Assembly (NCBI GenBank): GCA_019115165.1 | Contig: DXEB01000072.1 | Span: 1 to 38,231 of the forward strand | Reading direction: 5' to 3' | Length of the DNA: 38,231 nt | From: Candidatus Anaerotignum merdipullorum | Lineage (GTDB): Bacteria; Bacillota; Clostridia; Lachnospirales; Anaerotignaceae | Shown here: piece by piece, positions 8,090 through 15,742 of the stretch | Numbering within the stretch: the first letter of the stretch is position 1 | Layout of the letters: each line of letters opens with the position of its first letter | Notes under the pieces: generated by a model | What the model was told of the DNA's origin: nothing | The model's database searches: none | What the model saw: the letters and a program-made list of their open reading frames with translations, nothing else | Made by a program: the position numbers and the translations under genes

Positions 8090-8512
8090 TTAAGAATAAT
8101 TTCCTTCCGCAATCACGCGTAACTGATTTTTCAGCATCGTCACTTCCTCTTCCGTAAAACATCTCAATACCGATTCATTTACTTCATCAATAATTTGAGA
8201 TATCGGCTCTTGCAGCGCCTTACCTTTTTCTGTCGGAACAACGCGTACTTCCCGTCTATCATCGCGATTGATGACGCGATCAATCAGCCCCTTTTTCTGC
8301 ATCCGATCCAACACCCCGGAAATGGTAGATGTTTCTAAACACAGTATTTCAGAAATTTGTTTCGGTGTGGCAAATTCCCGCTGCCATAAACAACTTAAAA
8401 CACCATATTGTGAGGGCGTCACATCATATTCCGATAATTTCCCACTCAGATATTGAAACACAGAATGCTGTGCCGTTGTCAATAAATAGTTGATACATTG
8501 TGTCAATTCCAT
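8090..8512 (-). CDS. MarR-family transcriptional regulator
   Basis: A 140-residue winged-helix regulator. The DNA-binding core is visible as TPSQYGVLSCLW, TPKQISEILCLETSTISGVLDR (recognition helix) and KKGLIDRVINRDDRREVRV (wing with the Asp-Arg-Arg typical of MarR), flanked by helical dimerisation ends. It is expected to bind a palindromic operator as a dimer. ATG 8512 is preceded by AAGGA eight bases upstream; a TTG six bases earlier is too near the ribosome site. It follows trhP by 75 bp and has a promoter candidate in that gap. No obvious divergent target such as an efflux pump is adjacent, so its regulon is unknown. Confidence 0.88.
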   Translation of the reverse strand: MELTQCINYLLTTAQHSVFQYLSGKLSEYDVTPSQYGVLSCLWQREFATPKQISEILCLETSTISGVLDRMQKKGLIDRVINRDDRREVRVVPTEKGKALQEPISQIIDEVNESVLRCFTEEEVTMLKNQLRVIAEGNYS

Positions 8513-8547
8513 AAGCAATATCCTTTTCCTTTTTCTAGACTTCTTAT

Positions 8548-8575
8548 TTTATAGAATAAATGGAAATTTGTCGAA
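8548..8575 (-). promoter_or_regulatory. Candidate sigma-A promoter of marR-type gene
   Basis: TTCGAC (8575-8570), a 16-base spacer and TATAAA (8553-8548) lie about 36 bases upstream of ATG 8512. Confidence 0.4.
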
Positions 8576-8587
8576 AATCAAGTTTTT

Positions 8588-9835
8588 TTATTTCGTATCC
8601 GAAATAAATTTTCGCATCATATCAAAGGCATGAACCGGTCGACTAAATTTTAACCTCAGTTTTTCTTGCGGATGCGGTGCGCTTTCTACCGCTTCTCCAG
8701 CCTCATTCTGTATTTCTGTCACCGTCATAGTAAAAGAATCCCCCTTAGCAGGCAGCACTTCAATTTCCTCGCCCACAGAAAACTTGTTTCGTTGTTCTAT
8801 CCATGCATATCCATCCGTATCGCTATCTTCTTGTACCATTCCAATAAAATCATAAGGGCGAATATAAGAATTGCTGGTATACACCTGCTGATTGCCATCC
8901 GGTTTGCCATAATAAAATGCCGTCGTATACTCCCGATGACTTGCCTGAGAAACTTCCTCCAAATAAATAGGTAACTGTTTTTCATATAGTACCGGATCTG
9001 TAAAATAGTCGTCGATCGCACGCCGATAAGCTTTGATTACCGTCCCTACATAAAACGGCGTTTTCATTCTACCTTCAATCTTCAAGCTGACGACACCTGC
9101 TTCTACCAAATCCGGAATATGGTCGATCATGCATAAATCTTTGGAATTATAAATATAGGTTCCTCTTTCATTTTCTTCAATGGGCATATATTCTCCCGGT
9201 CGTGTTTCCTCCACCAAATGATATTTCCAACGGCAAGGATGCGCACAAGCACCTTTATTGGCATCTCTTCCGCTCAGATAGTTGCTCAGTAAACATCTGC
9301 CGGAATACGAAATGCACATAGCGCCATGGACAAATGCTTCGATTTCCATATCCTCTGGAATTCTTTCACGAATTTCTCGGATTTCCTTCAAAGACAATTC
9401 CCGTGCAACCACCACGCGACGGGCACCCAAACGATACCACATATTTGCACTCTGATAATTCGTATTATTCGCCTGTGTCGAAACATGAATTTCCAAATCG
9501 GGCGCCGCTTCCCTTGCCACTGCAAACACACCCAAATCGGAAATCAATACCGCATCCGCTCCTAATTGGTAAATTTCTCTGAAATAGTCCGCCATTCCTT
9601 CAAAATCCGCATTATGCGCAAAAATATTTGCTGTGACATATACCTTTGCTCCATGGGCGTGGGCGAAGCGAATCCCCTCCGCCATCGTATCTCGATCGAA
9701 ATTTTTCGCTTTCGCGCGCAGACTGTATGCCTCCCCGCCAATATATACTGCATCCGCGCCATAGAGCACGGCGATTTTCAATTTTTCCAAATCACCAGCC
9801 GGTGCCAGCAATTCTGGTTTTCTTTTATTCCACAT
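8588..9835 (-). CDS. trhP2: U32-family protein, tRNA wobble-uridine hydroxylation (TrhP2-like)
   Basis: A 415-residue U32 'peptidase'-family protein. The start KPELLAPAGDLEKLKIAVLYGADAVYIGG and the four conserved cysteines Cys174, Cys181, Cys197 and Cys201 (CISYSGRC...CAHPC), which bind an iron-sulfur cluster in the family, are present. In B. subtilis the matching gene yrrO (TrhP2) acts with YrrN (TrhP1) to make 5-hydroxyuridine at tRNA position 34 from prephenate. Length and the C-terminal beta-barrel part fit TrhP2; no TrhP1 is adjacent. ATG 9835 follows AAAGGAGA and overlaps the upstream methyltransferase gene by 11 bases, supporting a joint role in ho5U/mo5U formation. The exact substrate is inferred from synteny. 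Confidence 0.85.
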   Translation of the reverse strand: MWNKRKPELLAPAGDLEKLKIAVLYGADAVYIGGEAYSLRAKAKNFDRDTMAEGIRFAHAHGAKVYVTANIFAHNADFEGMADYFREIYQLGADAVLISDLGVFAVAREAAPDLEIHVSTQANNTNYQSANMWYRLGARRVVVARELSLKEIREIRERIPEDMEIEAFVHGAMCISYSGRCLLSNYLSGRDANKGACAHPCRWKYHLVEETRPGEYMPIEENERGTYIYNSKDLCMIDHIPDLVEAGVVSLKIEGRMKTPFYVGTVIKAYRRAIDDYFTDPVLYEKQLPIYLEEVSQASHREYTTAFYYGKPDGNQQVYTSNSYIRPYDFIGMVQEDSDTDGYAWIEQRNKFSVGEEIEVLPAKGDSFTMTVTEIQNEAGEAVESAPHPQEKLRLKFSRPVHAFDMMRKFISDTK

Positions 9836-10517
9836 GTTCTTGTTCTCCTTTTTCTGTCAATGGAAGCTCTTTGGTTTTATAGCATAGCGCCATACCGTCT
9901 CCAATCGGAATGATTGCCGTCTCCAATGCATCATGATGGGTAATGTCCCAAAGAAAATTTCGCAAACGCTTGTGAATCGTTCTTTGTCTGCGCGGCACAC
10001 TGAATCTGGTCTGGGCAATGGTTCCTCCCTGCAGCACATCGTCTACGATCAGCAGCCCTCCGACGGGAAGCATTCTCAGACAATGGGGCAGAAAATTGCT
10101 ATACTGCCCCTTTGCTGCATCCAAAAAGATCACATCATATGGTCCATGCAGTGTCGGCAGAATATCCGCTGCATCACCTTCCAGTATTTGAATTTTTTCC
10201 TCCAATCCCATCCGCTTAATATTTTTCCTTGCATCTTTCAACATCACTTCAAAACGATCAATGGTCGTTACCGTACCATCTTCTGGCAGATAGCGGCACA
10301 TCAATCCAGCAGAAAATCCGACTGCCGTGCCAATTTCCAAAATATGCTTCGGTTTTTGCATGGTTAACAAAACACTCAGCAGTCTTGCTGTTTCCGGCGG
10401 AACGATAGGCACATCAGCTGCCAGCGCCTCCTTTTGGATTTCTCCTAAAACACCATCGTACATTGGCTGTACTGTTCTTAGATATAGATTGATGGCATTA
10501 TCTGTTGCATATTTCAT
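9825..10517 (-). CDS. trmR: SAM-dependent O-methyltransferase, TrmR-like (tRNA 5-hydroxyuridine methylation)
   Basis: A 230-residue class I methyltransferase of the COMT-like O-methyltransferase family. The SAM-binding motif LEIGTAVGFSAG lies near residues 60-71, with IDRFE at the end of the second strand and DVIFLDAAKGQY and LLIVDDVLQGG as later motifs, the latter typical of metal-dependent members. B. subtilis YrrM (TrmR) methylates 5-hydroxyuridine in tRNA to 5-methoxyuridine and lies between mltG and the U32 genes, exactly as here. ATG 10517 follows GGGGAG. It begins 17 bp after the mltG stop and overlaps trhP2, so the three are one transcript. Confidence 0.85.
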   Translation of the reverse strand: MKYATDNAINLYLRTVQPMYDGVLGEIQKEALAADVPIVPPETARLLSVLLTMQKPKHILEIGTAVGFSAGLMCRYLPEDGTVTTIDRFEVMLKDARKNIKRMGLEEKIQILEGDAADILPTLHGPYDVIFLDAAKGQYSNFLPHCLRMLPVGGLLIVDDVLQGGTIAQTRFSVPRRQRTIHKRLRNFLWDITHHDALETAIIPIGDGMALCYKTKELPLTEKGEQEHVE

Positions 10518-10534
10518 ATTGTTCTCCCCTTGGT

Positions 10535-12013
10535 TTATTCTGACAAACTTGCCTGATAATTCGCTCTTGCAGTTAAAAATTCGTCATAGGTTTCGCAAAA
10601 CACATGATTATCCATACCAGCAGCTTCTACTACATAATACAAATAATTGTGCTCCTCTGGATACAACGCTGCACGGAATGAAGCCTCTCCCGGATTGGCA
10701 ATTGGTCCATATGGCAACCCCGGATTTAGTCTGGTATTATATGGAGAATCCGTTTGCAAATCTTCCGCTGTCAATTCTCCGCCATTCTTTCCTACCGCAT
10801 ACAAAACAGTTGCGTCAATGCCCAGCGTCATATTTTCTTCCAAACGATTATAGATGACTCCAGCCGCTCTTGCTCTTTCTTCGTCCAGCGTAATTTCCTT
10901 TTCAACCATAGAAGCGATTGTCACAATCTCATCCAGCGTATATCCGCTGTTGGCAACCGCCGTTTGATACTCTTCTGTATACATTTGTTCAAAGCGGTCC
11001 AGCATCATCACAATTAAGTCATGGGCAGTCATCTCATCTGAAAGGAAATACGTATCCGGGAATAAGTATCCTTCCAATTGATATTCTCGTTCCGGCAAAT
11101 CTTGAATAAACGTATGCGGGAACGTACCGGTATTGACTTCATTGATGAATTCTTCCGCCGTGCATATCCCTTTTTCCTCTACTCTCTGTGCAATCTGCTG
11201 CACCGTATACCCTTCTGGGATCGTGATTCTGTTTTCATTTTGCACCGAACCGGTTTGCAGAAGCGCCATAATCTGTGTTGGCGTCATCCCAACATCTACG
11301 TCATAGGTGCCTTGCTGATAGGTGCCGTCATATCCATTGATTTTACTGCTTAAACGAAACGTAAGCGTGCTGGAAATCAGTCCGTTTTCTTTTAGGATCT
11401 GTGCAATATCCGCAGTTCCTGATCCAGCCGGAATCGTAATAGAAACCGTTTCTCCCGTCAAGTTATCCGTACTGCCTTCTGTAATCATAATTCCTTTCAT
11501 AAATTGAAAAGAACCAAAACCAATGAGCAATGCAAACACCAGTATCAGTACAAATTTGAATCCTTTTGTCATATGACGCTTCCGTTTGCGTTTTGTTTTT
11601 CTTTCTTGCGTTCCGTGATGTCCATAAGCTACTCTTTCCGACAATCGTTCTCGCTCAGATGTCTTTCTGTCCACATACCGAACCGTATGATCCGGCATCT
11701 CTTCCCGCTGCTTTTGCGCCGCATGTACATGATACGATCGTGTCCGCGGCTGTTCCATCGGGACTTCCGTCACTCTATCTTCCCTGTGTTCCGCATTTTC
11801 CGTTATATTTTGCTGAATTTCTCCCGATGGCGGTGTTTCCTGCCGTTCTCTTTGCCGTCTTGCATTGCTTTTACCATAATACATGGTATGACTGCGATCC
11901 CGTCGCGGAAAATATGTGGTTGCAAACTCTTCTTCTGTCTTATTTTCTCTGAGCCGCTCCCGTTTTTGTTCTTCTTGCGCTGATTCCTGTCCGCGATTTG
12001 TTCGTTCGTCCAT
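10535..12013 (-). CDS. mltG: Endolytic murein transglycosylase MltG
   Basis: A 492-residue bitopic membrane protein that cuts nascent peptidoglycan and limits glycan strand length. An unusually long, charged cytoplasmic N-terminus of about 150 residues, rich in Arg, Glu and Gln and ending KRKRKRHMTKG, precedes one membrane segment (about 152-171, FKFVLILVFALLIGFGSFQF). The YceG/MltG domain follows, with the catalytic glutamate in IASMVEKEI and the conserved NRLEENMTLGIDATVLYA and SPYNTRLNPGLPYGPIANPG stretches. ATG 12013 has AAAGGAGG upstream and a promoter behind it; the longer frame crosses that promoter and is rejected. First gene of mltG-trmR-trhP2. Confidence 0.93.
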   Translation of the reverse strand: MDERTNRGQESAQEEQKRERLRENKTEEEFATTYFPRRDRSHTMYYGKSNARRQRERQETPPSGEIQQNITENAEHREDRVTEVPMEQPRTRSYHVHAAQKQREEMPDHTVRYVDRKTSERERLSERVAYGHHGTQERKTKRKRKRHMTKGFKFVLILVFALLIGFGSFQFMKGIMITEGSTDNLTGETVSITIPAGSGTADIAQILKENGLISSTLTFRLSSKINGYDGTYQQGTYDVDVGMTPTQIMALLQTGSVQNENRITIPEGYTVQQIAQRVEEKGICTAEEFINEVNTGTFPHTFIQDLPEREYQLEGYLFPDTYFLSDEMTAHDLIVMMLDRFEQMYTEEYQTAVANSGYTLDEIVTIASMVEKEITLDEERARAAGVIYNRLEENMTLGIDATVLYAVGKNGGELTAEDLQTDSPYNTRLNPGLPYGPIANPGEASFRAALYPEEHNYLYYVVEAAGMDNHVFCETYDEFLTARANYQASLSE

Positions 12014-12055
12014 AATCGCCGTTCCTCCTTTGATTGCTTCACTCAAATCTTTCTT

Positions 12056-12084
12056 ATTATACATTTTTCCGTCTTTTCCGACAA
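12056..12084 (-). promoter_or_regulatory. Sigma-A promoter of mltG-trmR-trhP2
   Basis: TTGTCG (12084-12079), a 17-base spacer and TATAAT (12061-12056) lie about 45 bases upstream of ATG 12013. Its position supports that start rather than the ones further upstream. Confidence 0.7.
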
Positions 12085-12142
12085 CCTTTTCTTGCAAGAA
12101 CAATGGATTTGTAATTTTTCATTTCATATTTCTTAAGATTCT

Positions 12143-12170
12143 TGCAGAAACCAACATACCTGATATAATA
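12143..12170 (+). promoter_or_regulatory. Sigma-A promoter of folC operon
   Basis: TTGCAG (12143-12148), a 16-base spacer and TATAAT (12165-12170) lie 35 bases before the folC start. Confidence 0.65.
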
Positions 12171-12204
12171 AATCATAGACACTATTTTTGTAGGAGGGAT
12201 TCCC

Positions 12205-13515
12205 ATGACCTATCATGAATGCATTCATTACTTGGAAGAAGAAGTCGGATTTGGCTCCGTTCCCGGTCTATCTCGGATACAAGCACTATTGGATCGTTTA
12301 GGGCATCCAGAACATAACCTCCGTTGCATTCATGTTGCGGGTACTAACGGGAAAGGTTCCGCCGTTGCTATGCTTTCTTCCATTTTGCAAAAAAACGGCT
12401 GGAAAACAGCAACCTATACTTCTCCCCATTTGCATAGTTATAATGAACGTTTTGTCATTAACGGTCTTCCGATTTCCGATGCAGACTTCGCAGCGGAAAT
12501 TACCAAAATGCGGCAGCACTGTCTTACTATGGCGGAAGCCGGAGAAGAACTTCCCACTTTATTCGAGATCTTGACTGCAGCAGCATTTGACTATTTTTCG
12601 CGTATGCAGGTGGATATTGCTATTTTAGAAGTCGGCTTGGGCGGCACCTATGATGCTACAAATGTCATAGAACGCCCCATACTCAGCTTAATTATGTCCA
12701 TCAGCATGGATCATATGGATTTTTTAGGCAATACATTAGAAGAAATCGCCGCGGAAAAATGTGGAATTATTAAGAAAAATTCTCCTGTTGTGTTGTATTC
12801 TCAAGAAAAAATAGTATATAATATTGCTAAACAAACTGCTGCTTCCCTATCCGCTCCCTTTTTCTGCGAAATGGAAAGTCAAGTCATCATACATCAACAG
12901 GATTTGCAAAAAACTGTTTTTTCTGTCAAAAATCAATTGATAGAATATGACCATGTCCAGCTGCCTCTTCTTGGCGATTATCAAATTCAAAACTGCATTA
13001 CTGTACTGAATGCTTGTGCTGTTTTACAAAAATTTGGTCTGTCTTTCACAGAAGACAAAATTCGTCGGGGCATATTATCAGCTGTATGGAGAGGTCGTAT
13101 GGAAGTATTACATGAGAATCCTCTGGTATTATTGGACGGCGCGCATAATGCGGATGGCATTGCAAAATTGGCACAGGCATTGCCACACTACGCCGCAGGC
13201 AAGGAAATTACACTGATTTTAGGTGTTCTTGGCGACAAGGAATATCCTTTGATGCTGCAACAAATCTTTCCATTGATTACACGTGCTGTACTGACCGAAC
13301 CCATCAGCCAAAGAAAATTGGCACTTTTGGATTTGCAGCATGCAGTAGAAAAATACCAAAAACCAATTTATCTGGAAAAAGAAATCCCGCAAGCATTCAC
13401 ACGAGCATTGTCGATTACCTCCAAAGACGACATGATTATAGGCTGCGGTTCTTTATACATGATTGGTGCACTACGAGATTTTATTTTGGATTATGATTGG
13501 AGAAATGATTTATGA
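12205..13515 (+). CDS. folC: Bifunctional folylpolyglutamate synthase / dihydrofolate synthase
   Basis: A 436-residue Mur-ligase-family enzyme that adds glutamate to folates with ATP. The P-loop HVAGTNGKGSAVAMLSSIL lies near residues 43-61. The later motifs ILEVGLGGTYDATNVIE, SISMDHMDFLGNT, EKCGIIK and LLDGAHNADG, typical of FolC, are all present. ATG 12205 follows AGGAGGG. The stop overlaps the start of the next small gene as ATGA, so the two are probably translationally coupled. Whether it has dihydrofolate synthase activity as well cannot be told from the sequence. Confidence 0.96.
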   Translation: MTYHECIHYLEEEVGFGSVPGLSRIQALLDRLGHPEHNLRCIHVAGTNGKGSAVAMLSSILQKNGWKTATYTSPHLHSYNERFVINGLPISDADFAAEITKMRQHCLTMAEAGEELPTLFEILTAAAFDYFSRMQVDIAILEVGLGGTYDATNVIERPILSLIMSISMDHMDFLGNTLEEIAAEKCGIIKKNSPVVLYSQEKIVYNIAKQTAASLSAPFFCEMESQVIIHQQDLQKTVFSVKNQLIEYDHVQLPLLGDYQIQNCITVLNACAVLQKFGLSFTEDKIRRGILSAVWRGRMEVLHENPLVLLDGAHNADGIAKLAQALPHYAAGKEITLILGVLGDKEYPLMLQQIFPLITRAVLTEPISQRKLALLDLQHAVEKYQKPIYLEKEIPQAFTRALSITSKDDMIIGCGSLYMIGALRDFILDYDWRNDL

Positions 13516-13673
13516 TAAACTTCAAAGAAGAACTGGAAAAATACCAGCCTCTGCTGGAACTAGATGATATTGAAAGCGCCCTGCATCCTTCCCAAATGCA
13601 GGATTTGCTGGATATTTTACAGCATATTGCAAAGGAAAAAACACAGGATCACACTGCGTCAGAAACTGAGTAA
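13512..13673 (+). CDS. Small acidic protein of unknown function (53 aa)
   Basis: A 53-codon gene, MINFKEELEKYQPLLELDD and onward, sharing an ATGA overlap with folC and ending TAA just before the AAAGGAG that serves the next gene. The product is acidic and looks like two amphipathic helices (EELEKYQPLLELDDIE and MQDLLDILQHIAKEK). Its packing between two genes with no spare bases is the main evidence that it is real. No family is recognised. It may be a small partner of the zinc-ribbon/TPR protein that follows; that is only a guess from position. Confidence 0.7.
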   Translation: MINFKEELEKYQPLLELDDIESALHPSQMQDLLDILQHIAKEKTQDHTASETE

Positions 13674-13687
13674 AGGAGTCGATGGCT

Positions 13688-15103
13688 ATGAAATGTCCGA
13701 ATTGCGGCAGCAATGTTCCAAGTGGCTGTCACTGCCCTGTTTGCGGTGTAGACACCTTTGTTTTCAAAAAAGCCAGAAATGCTTCCATTCGGCTTTATAA
13801 TGCTGCTTTGCAGTCAGCAAAGGAACAGGATCTCTCTGGCGCAGCTACACTTTTGGAACAAAGCCTAATATTCGATAAAAATCATTACCAAGCCCGCAAT
13901 TTGCTGGGTTTAATTTATCTGGAAACCGGACGCATTGCAGATGCATTGAAACATTGGATCATCAGCACATCACTGGTATCAGAAAACAATCCCGCCACAT
14001 CATATATAGAATATCTGCAAAAAAATGCACGGGAAATGGAACAGTATAACGATGCAATACGCCTATATAATCAGGCACTGTATTATCTGCATCAAGGCAG
14101 TGATGATCTGGCAATTATTCAGTTAAAAAAATGTTTGGATCTGAATCCAAACCTGTTAGATGGATATAATTTAATGACTTTGTGCTGTCTGATGGAACAT
14201 AACGAAAAACGCGCACAGCATTTTATCGATATCGTTTTGCGCAAAGATACGAAAAATCCCAATGCCCTGCGCTATCAGCGTGAAATTGGCAGCGACCGCC
14301 GTGGAGTAAGCGTTTTATCCAAACAAAAGAAAGCATCTGCAAAAGGGAATCATGAACAGGTCGTTTCCGTAAAAAAAACCGATAGTGCGCCACCTATGCC
14401 TCGCTACAAGCGTAAAGAAGTTAAGTCGGTTCATACATTGGAACAGCGGGATTTTCTCTCCTTTGGTCTCGGCGTTATTGCCGCTGCTGTCGTTTTATTG
14501 GTATTAGTACTGCCTGCGCTGAATGAAACTAAGGATCGAACCATCGCAACTTTGCAGGCACAGGTGGAAAGTTACACCGGCGAAACCAATATGACACCAG
14601 AAGAAGTTCTGGCTATGCGAGAGCAATTAACAGCATTGGAAGAGGAAAATAAACAATTACGCAGTGAAGAAAACAAACAGGCTAATTTAGAATTATTGGA
14701 AACCGCTGTTTCGCAGCTTGCCGATCAAAGATACGAAGAATGTGTCGCTACCTTGGACAGTATCGAAACAGTTGGATTCAGCGAAGAGGATATGGCAAGA
14801 TATAATTCCGCCAAAACCACCGCCTATCCAAGGGCTGCAGATAGCCTATATACCAAAGGAAAAAGTGAATTTTTGAGCAATAATTTTTCCGAAGCAAAAT
14901 TACATTTGGAAAATGCATTAAAATACACCAGCAATGAAAACTTCATTGACGATGCATATTATTATCTTGGGAAAATTGCAGAATCCGAAAATGATACAGA
15001 AAAAGCAAAAGAATACTATCAAAAAATACAAACAGAATATCCTGATTCCAATCAGCTGGAAAATGTGCAGCTGGCACTGGAATATTTGAATGCCGAAGCT
15101 TAA
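13688..15103 (+). CDS. Zinc-ribbon, TPR-repeat membrane protein
   Basis: A 471-residue protein of unknown role. A zinc ribbon opens it (Cys3, Cys6, Cys14, Cys16, Cys19; CPNCGSN...CHCPVCG). Tetratricopeptide-like helices follow (about 35-200, for example LYNAALQSAKEQDLSGAATL and ALYYLHQGSDDLAIIQLKKC). A basic linker then leads to one membrane segment (about 257-277) and a coiled coil (about 282-320), and a second TPR block forms the C-terminus (AKLHLENALKYT, ENDTEKAKEYYQKIQTEYPD). ATG 13688 is preferred to ATG 13682 because GGAG is nine bases away. If the Cys part is cytoplasmic, the C-terminal TPRs are outside, as in YbgF-like envelope scaffolds; this is inference. It is last in the folC operon. 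Confidence 0.8.
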   Translation: MKCPNCGSNVPSGCHCPVCGVDTFVFKKARNASIRLYNAALQSAKEQDLSGAATLLEQSLIFDKNHYQARNLLGLIYLETGRIADALKHWIISTSLVSENNPATSYIEYLQKNAREMEQYNDAIRLYNQALYYLHQGSDDLAIIQLKKCLDLNPNLLDGYNLMTLCCLMEHNEKRAQHFIDIVLRKDTKNPNALRYQREIGSDRRGVSVLSKQKKASAKGNHEQVVSVKKTDSAPPMPRYKRKEVKSVHTLEQRDFLSFGLGVIAAAVVLLVLVLPALNETKDRTIATLQAQVESYTGETNMTPEEVLAMREQLTALEEENKQLRSEENKQANLELLETAVSQLADQRYEECVATLDSIETVGFSEEDMARYNSAKTTAYPRAADSLYTKGKSEFLSNNFSEAKLHLENALKYTSNENFIDDAYYYLGKIAESENDTEKAKEYYQKIQTEYPDSNQLENVQLALEYLNAEA

Positions 15104-15300
15104 TACAAAGCGAATTCCGCAAGGATATGATCAGCCATTTGGCTGTTCTTCTGTCATCAAAGAATACAAAGCGGCAGATATTCCAGCATAACCACGATTA
15201 TTTCTATCATATCTGTTTTCACATTGTATTTTATGAAAATAAATCGGCAGAGAGAAAAATCTGCAAGCTCCGCGCAAAAAACAATGCAAGATTATTTCAA

Positions 15301-15337
15301 GAGGCAGAATCTGATTTTCAGACTCTGCCTCTTTTTT
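15301..15337 (+). terminator. Intrinsic terminator of folC operon
   Basis: A 14-bp stem with one mismatch (GAGGCAGA...TCTGCCTC, inner CTGA/TCAG) is followed by six T residues. It lies about 200 bases after the TPR gene's stop; the stretch between shows no supported gene. Confidence 0.82.
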
Positions 15338-15531
15338 ATCTGCGATTGCGGGTTCTGTGCATATCAAACCATTTAGCACATTCTTTGCCGTTGTTTTCTC
15401 TCAATAACAACTGTCTATCGAAAAGCTGGAATCTCGCCATCCCTTGCCACAGATATGCACCGGAAAATAGGACTAATGGATATATGTGACCAAACATGCA
15501 AAGAAAAAACCAAGAATAACCTTTTTGAGGC
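15336..15531 (-). CDS. Possible small membrane protein (uncertain)
   Basis: A 64-codon frame from ATG 15531, MPQKGYSWFFLCMFGHIYPL and onward, with one hydrophobic segment (about residues 7-27) and a basic C-terminus ending RTRNRR. It ends immediately before the strong hairpin at 15301-15331. The ribosome site is poor: AGAGGGAG abuts the ATG, and an in-frame GTG 15554 is no better. No family is recognised. It may be chance coding in an otherwise non-coding stretch. Confidence 0.2.
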
Positions 15532-15742
15532 ATCTCCCTCTTTTTGTCCTCCACATCTTCTTTTCCACATATCTCTGCTTACACAACAGCAAAACCAATT
15601 CCCCTCACACGGCTTTTGTGTTTACATTCTGTACATGGGTTCCTGCGGGATGCTGCCATCTTTCTAGCGAAATAAAATCTCGGAATCAACCGTTTCAAAA
15701 ACAATGTCCCGTACATTCATTTTGCGTTTTCTAACACCTTCT
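15532..15742. other. Intergenic remainder downstream of sbcC
   Basis: No supported gene. An 18-codon minus-strand frame (ATG 15720, MNVRDIVFETVDSEILFR) reads like coding sequence and continues after a TAG with KDGSIPQEPMYRM, so a decayed gene fragment is possible. Its source is not recognised. No clear T-tailed terminator for sbcC was found. Confidence 0.3.

Noticed and set aside
15131-15244. Minus-strand reading NNRGYAGISAALYSLMTEEQ in the region after the TPR gene
   Set aside because: No start codon close upstream, no ribosome site, and the other strand reads equally well over the same short span.
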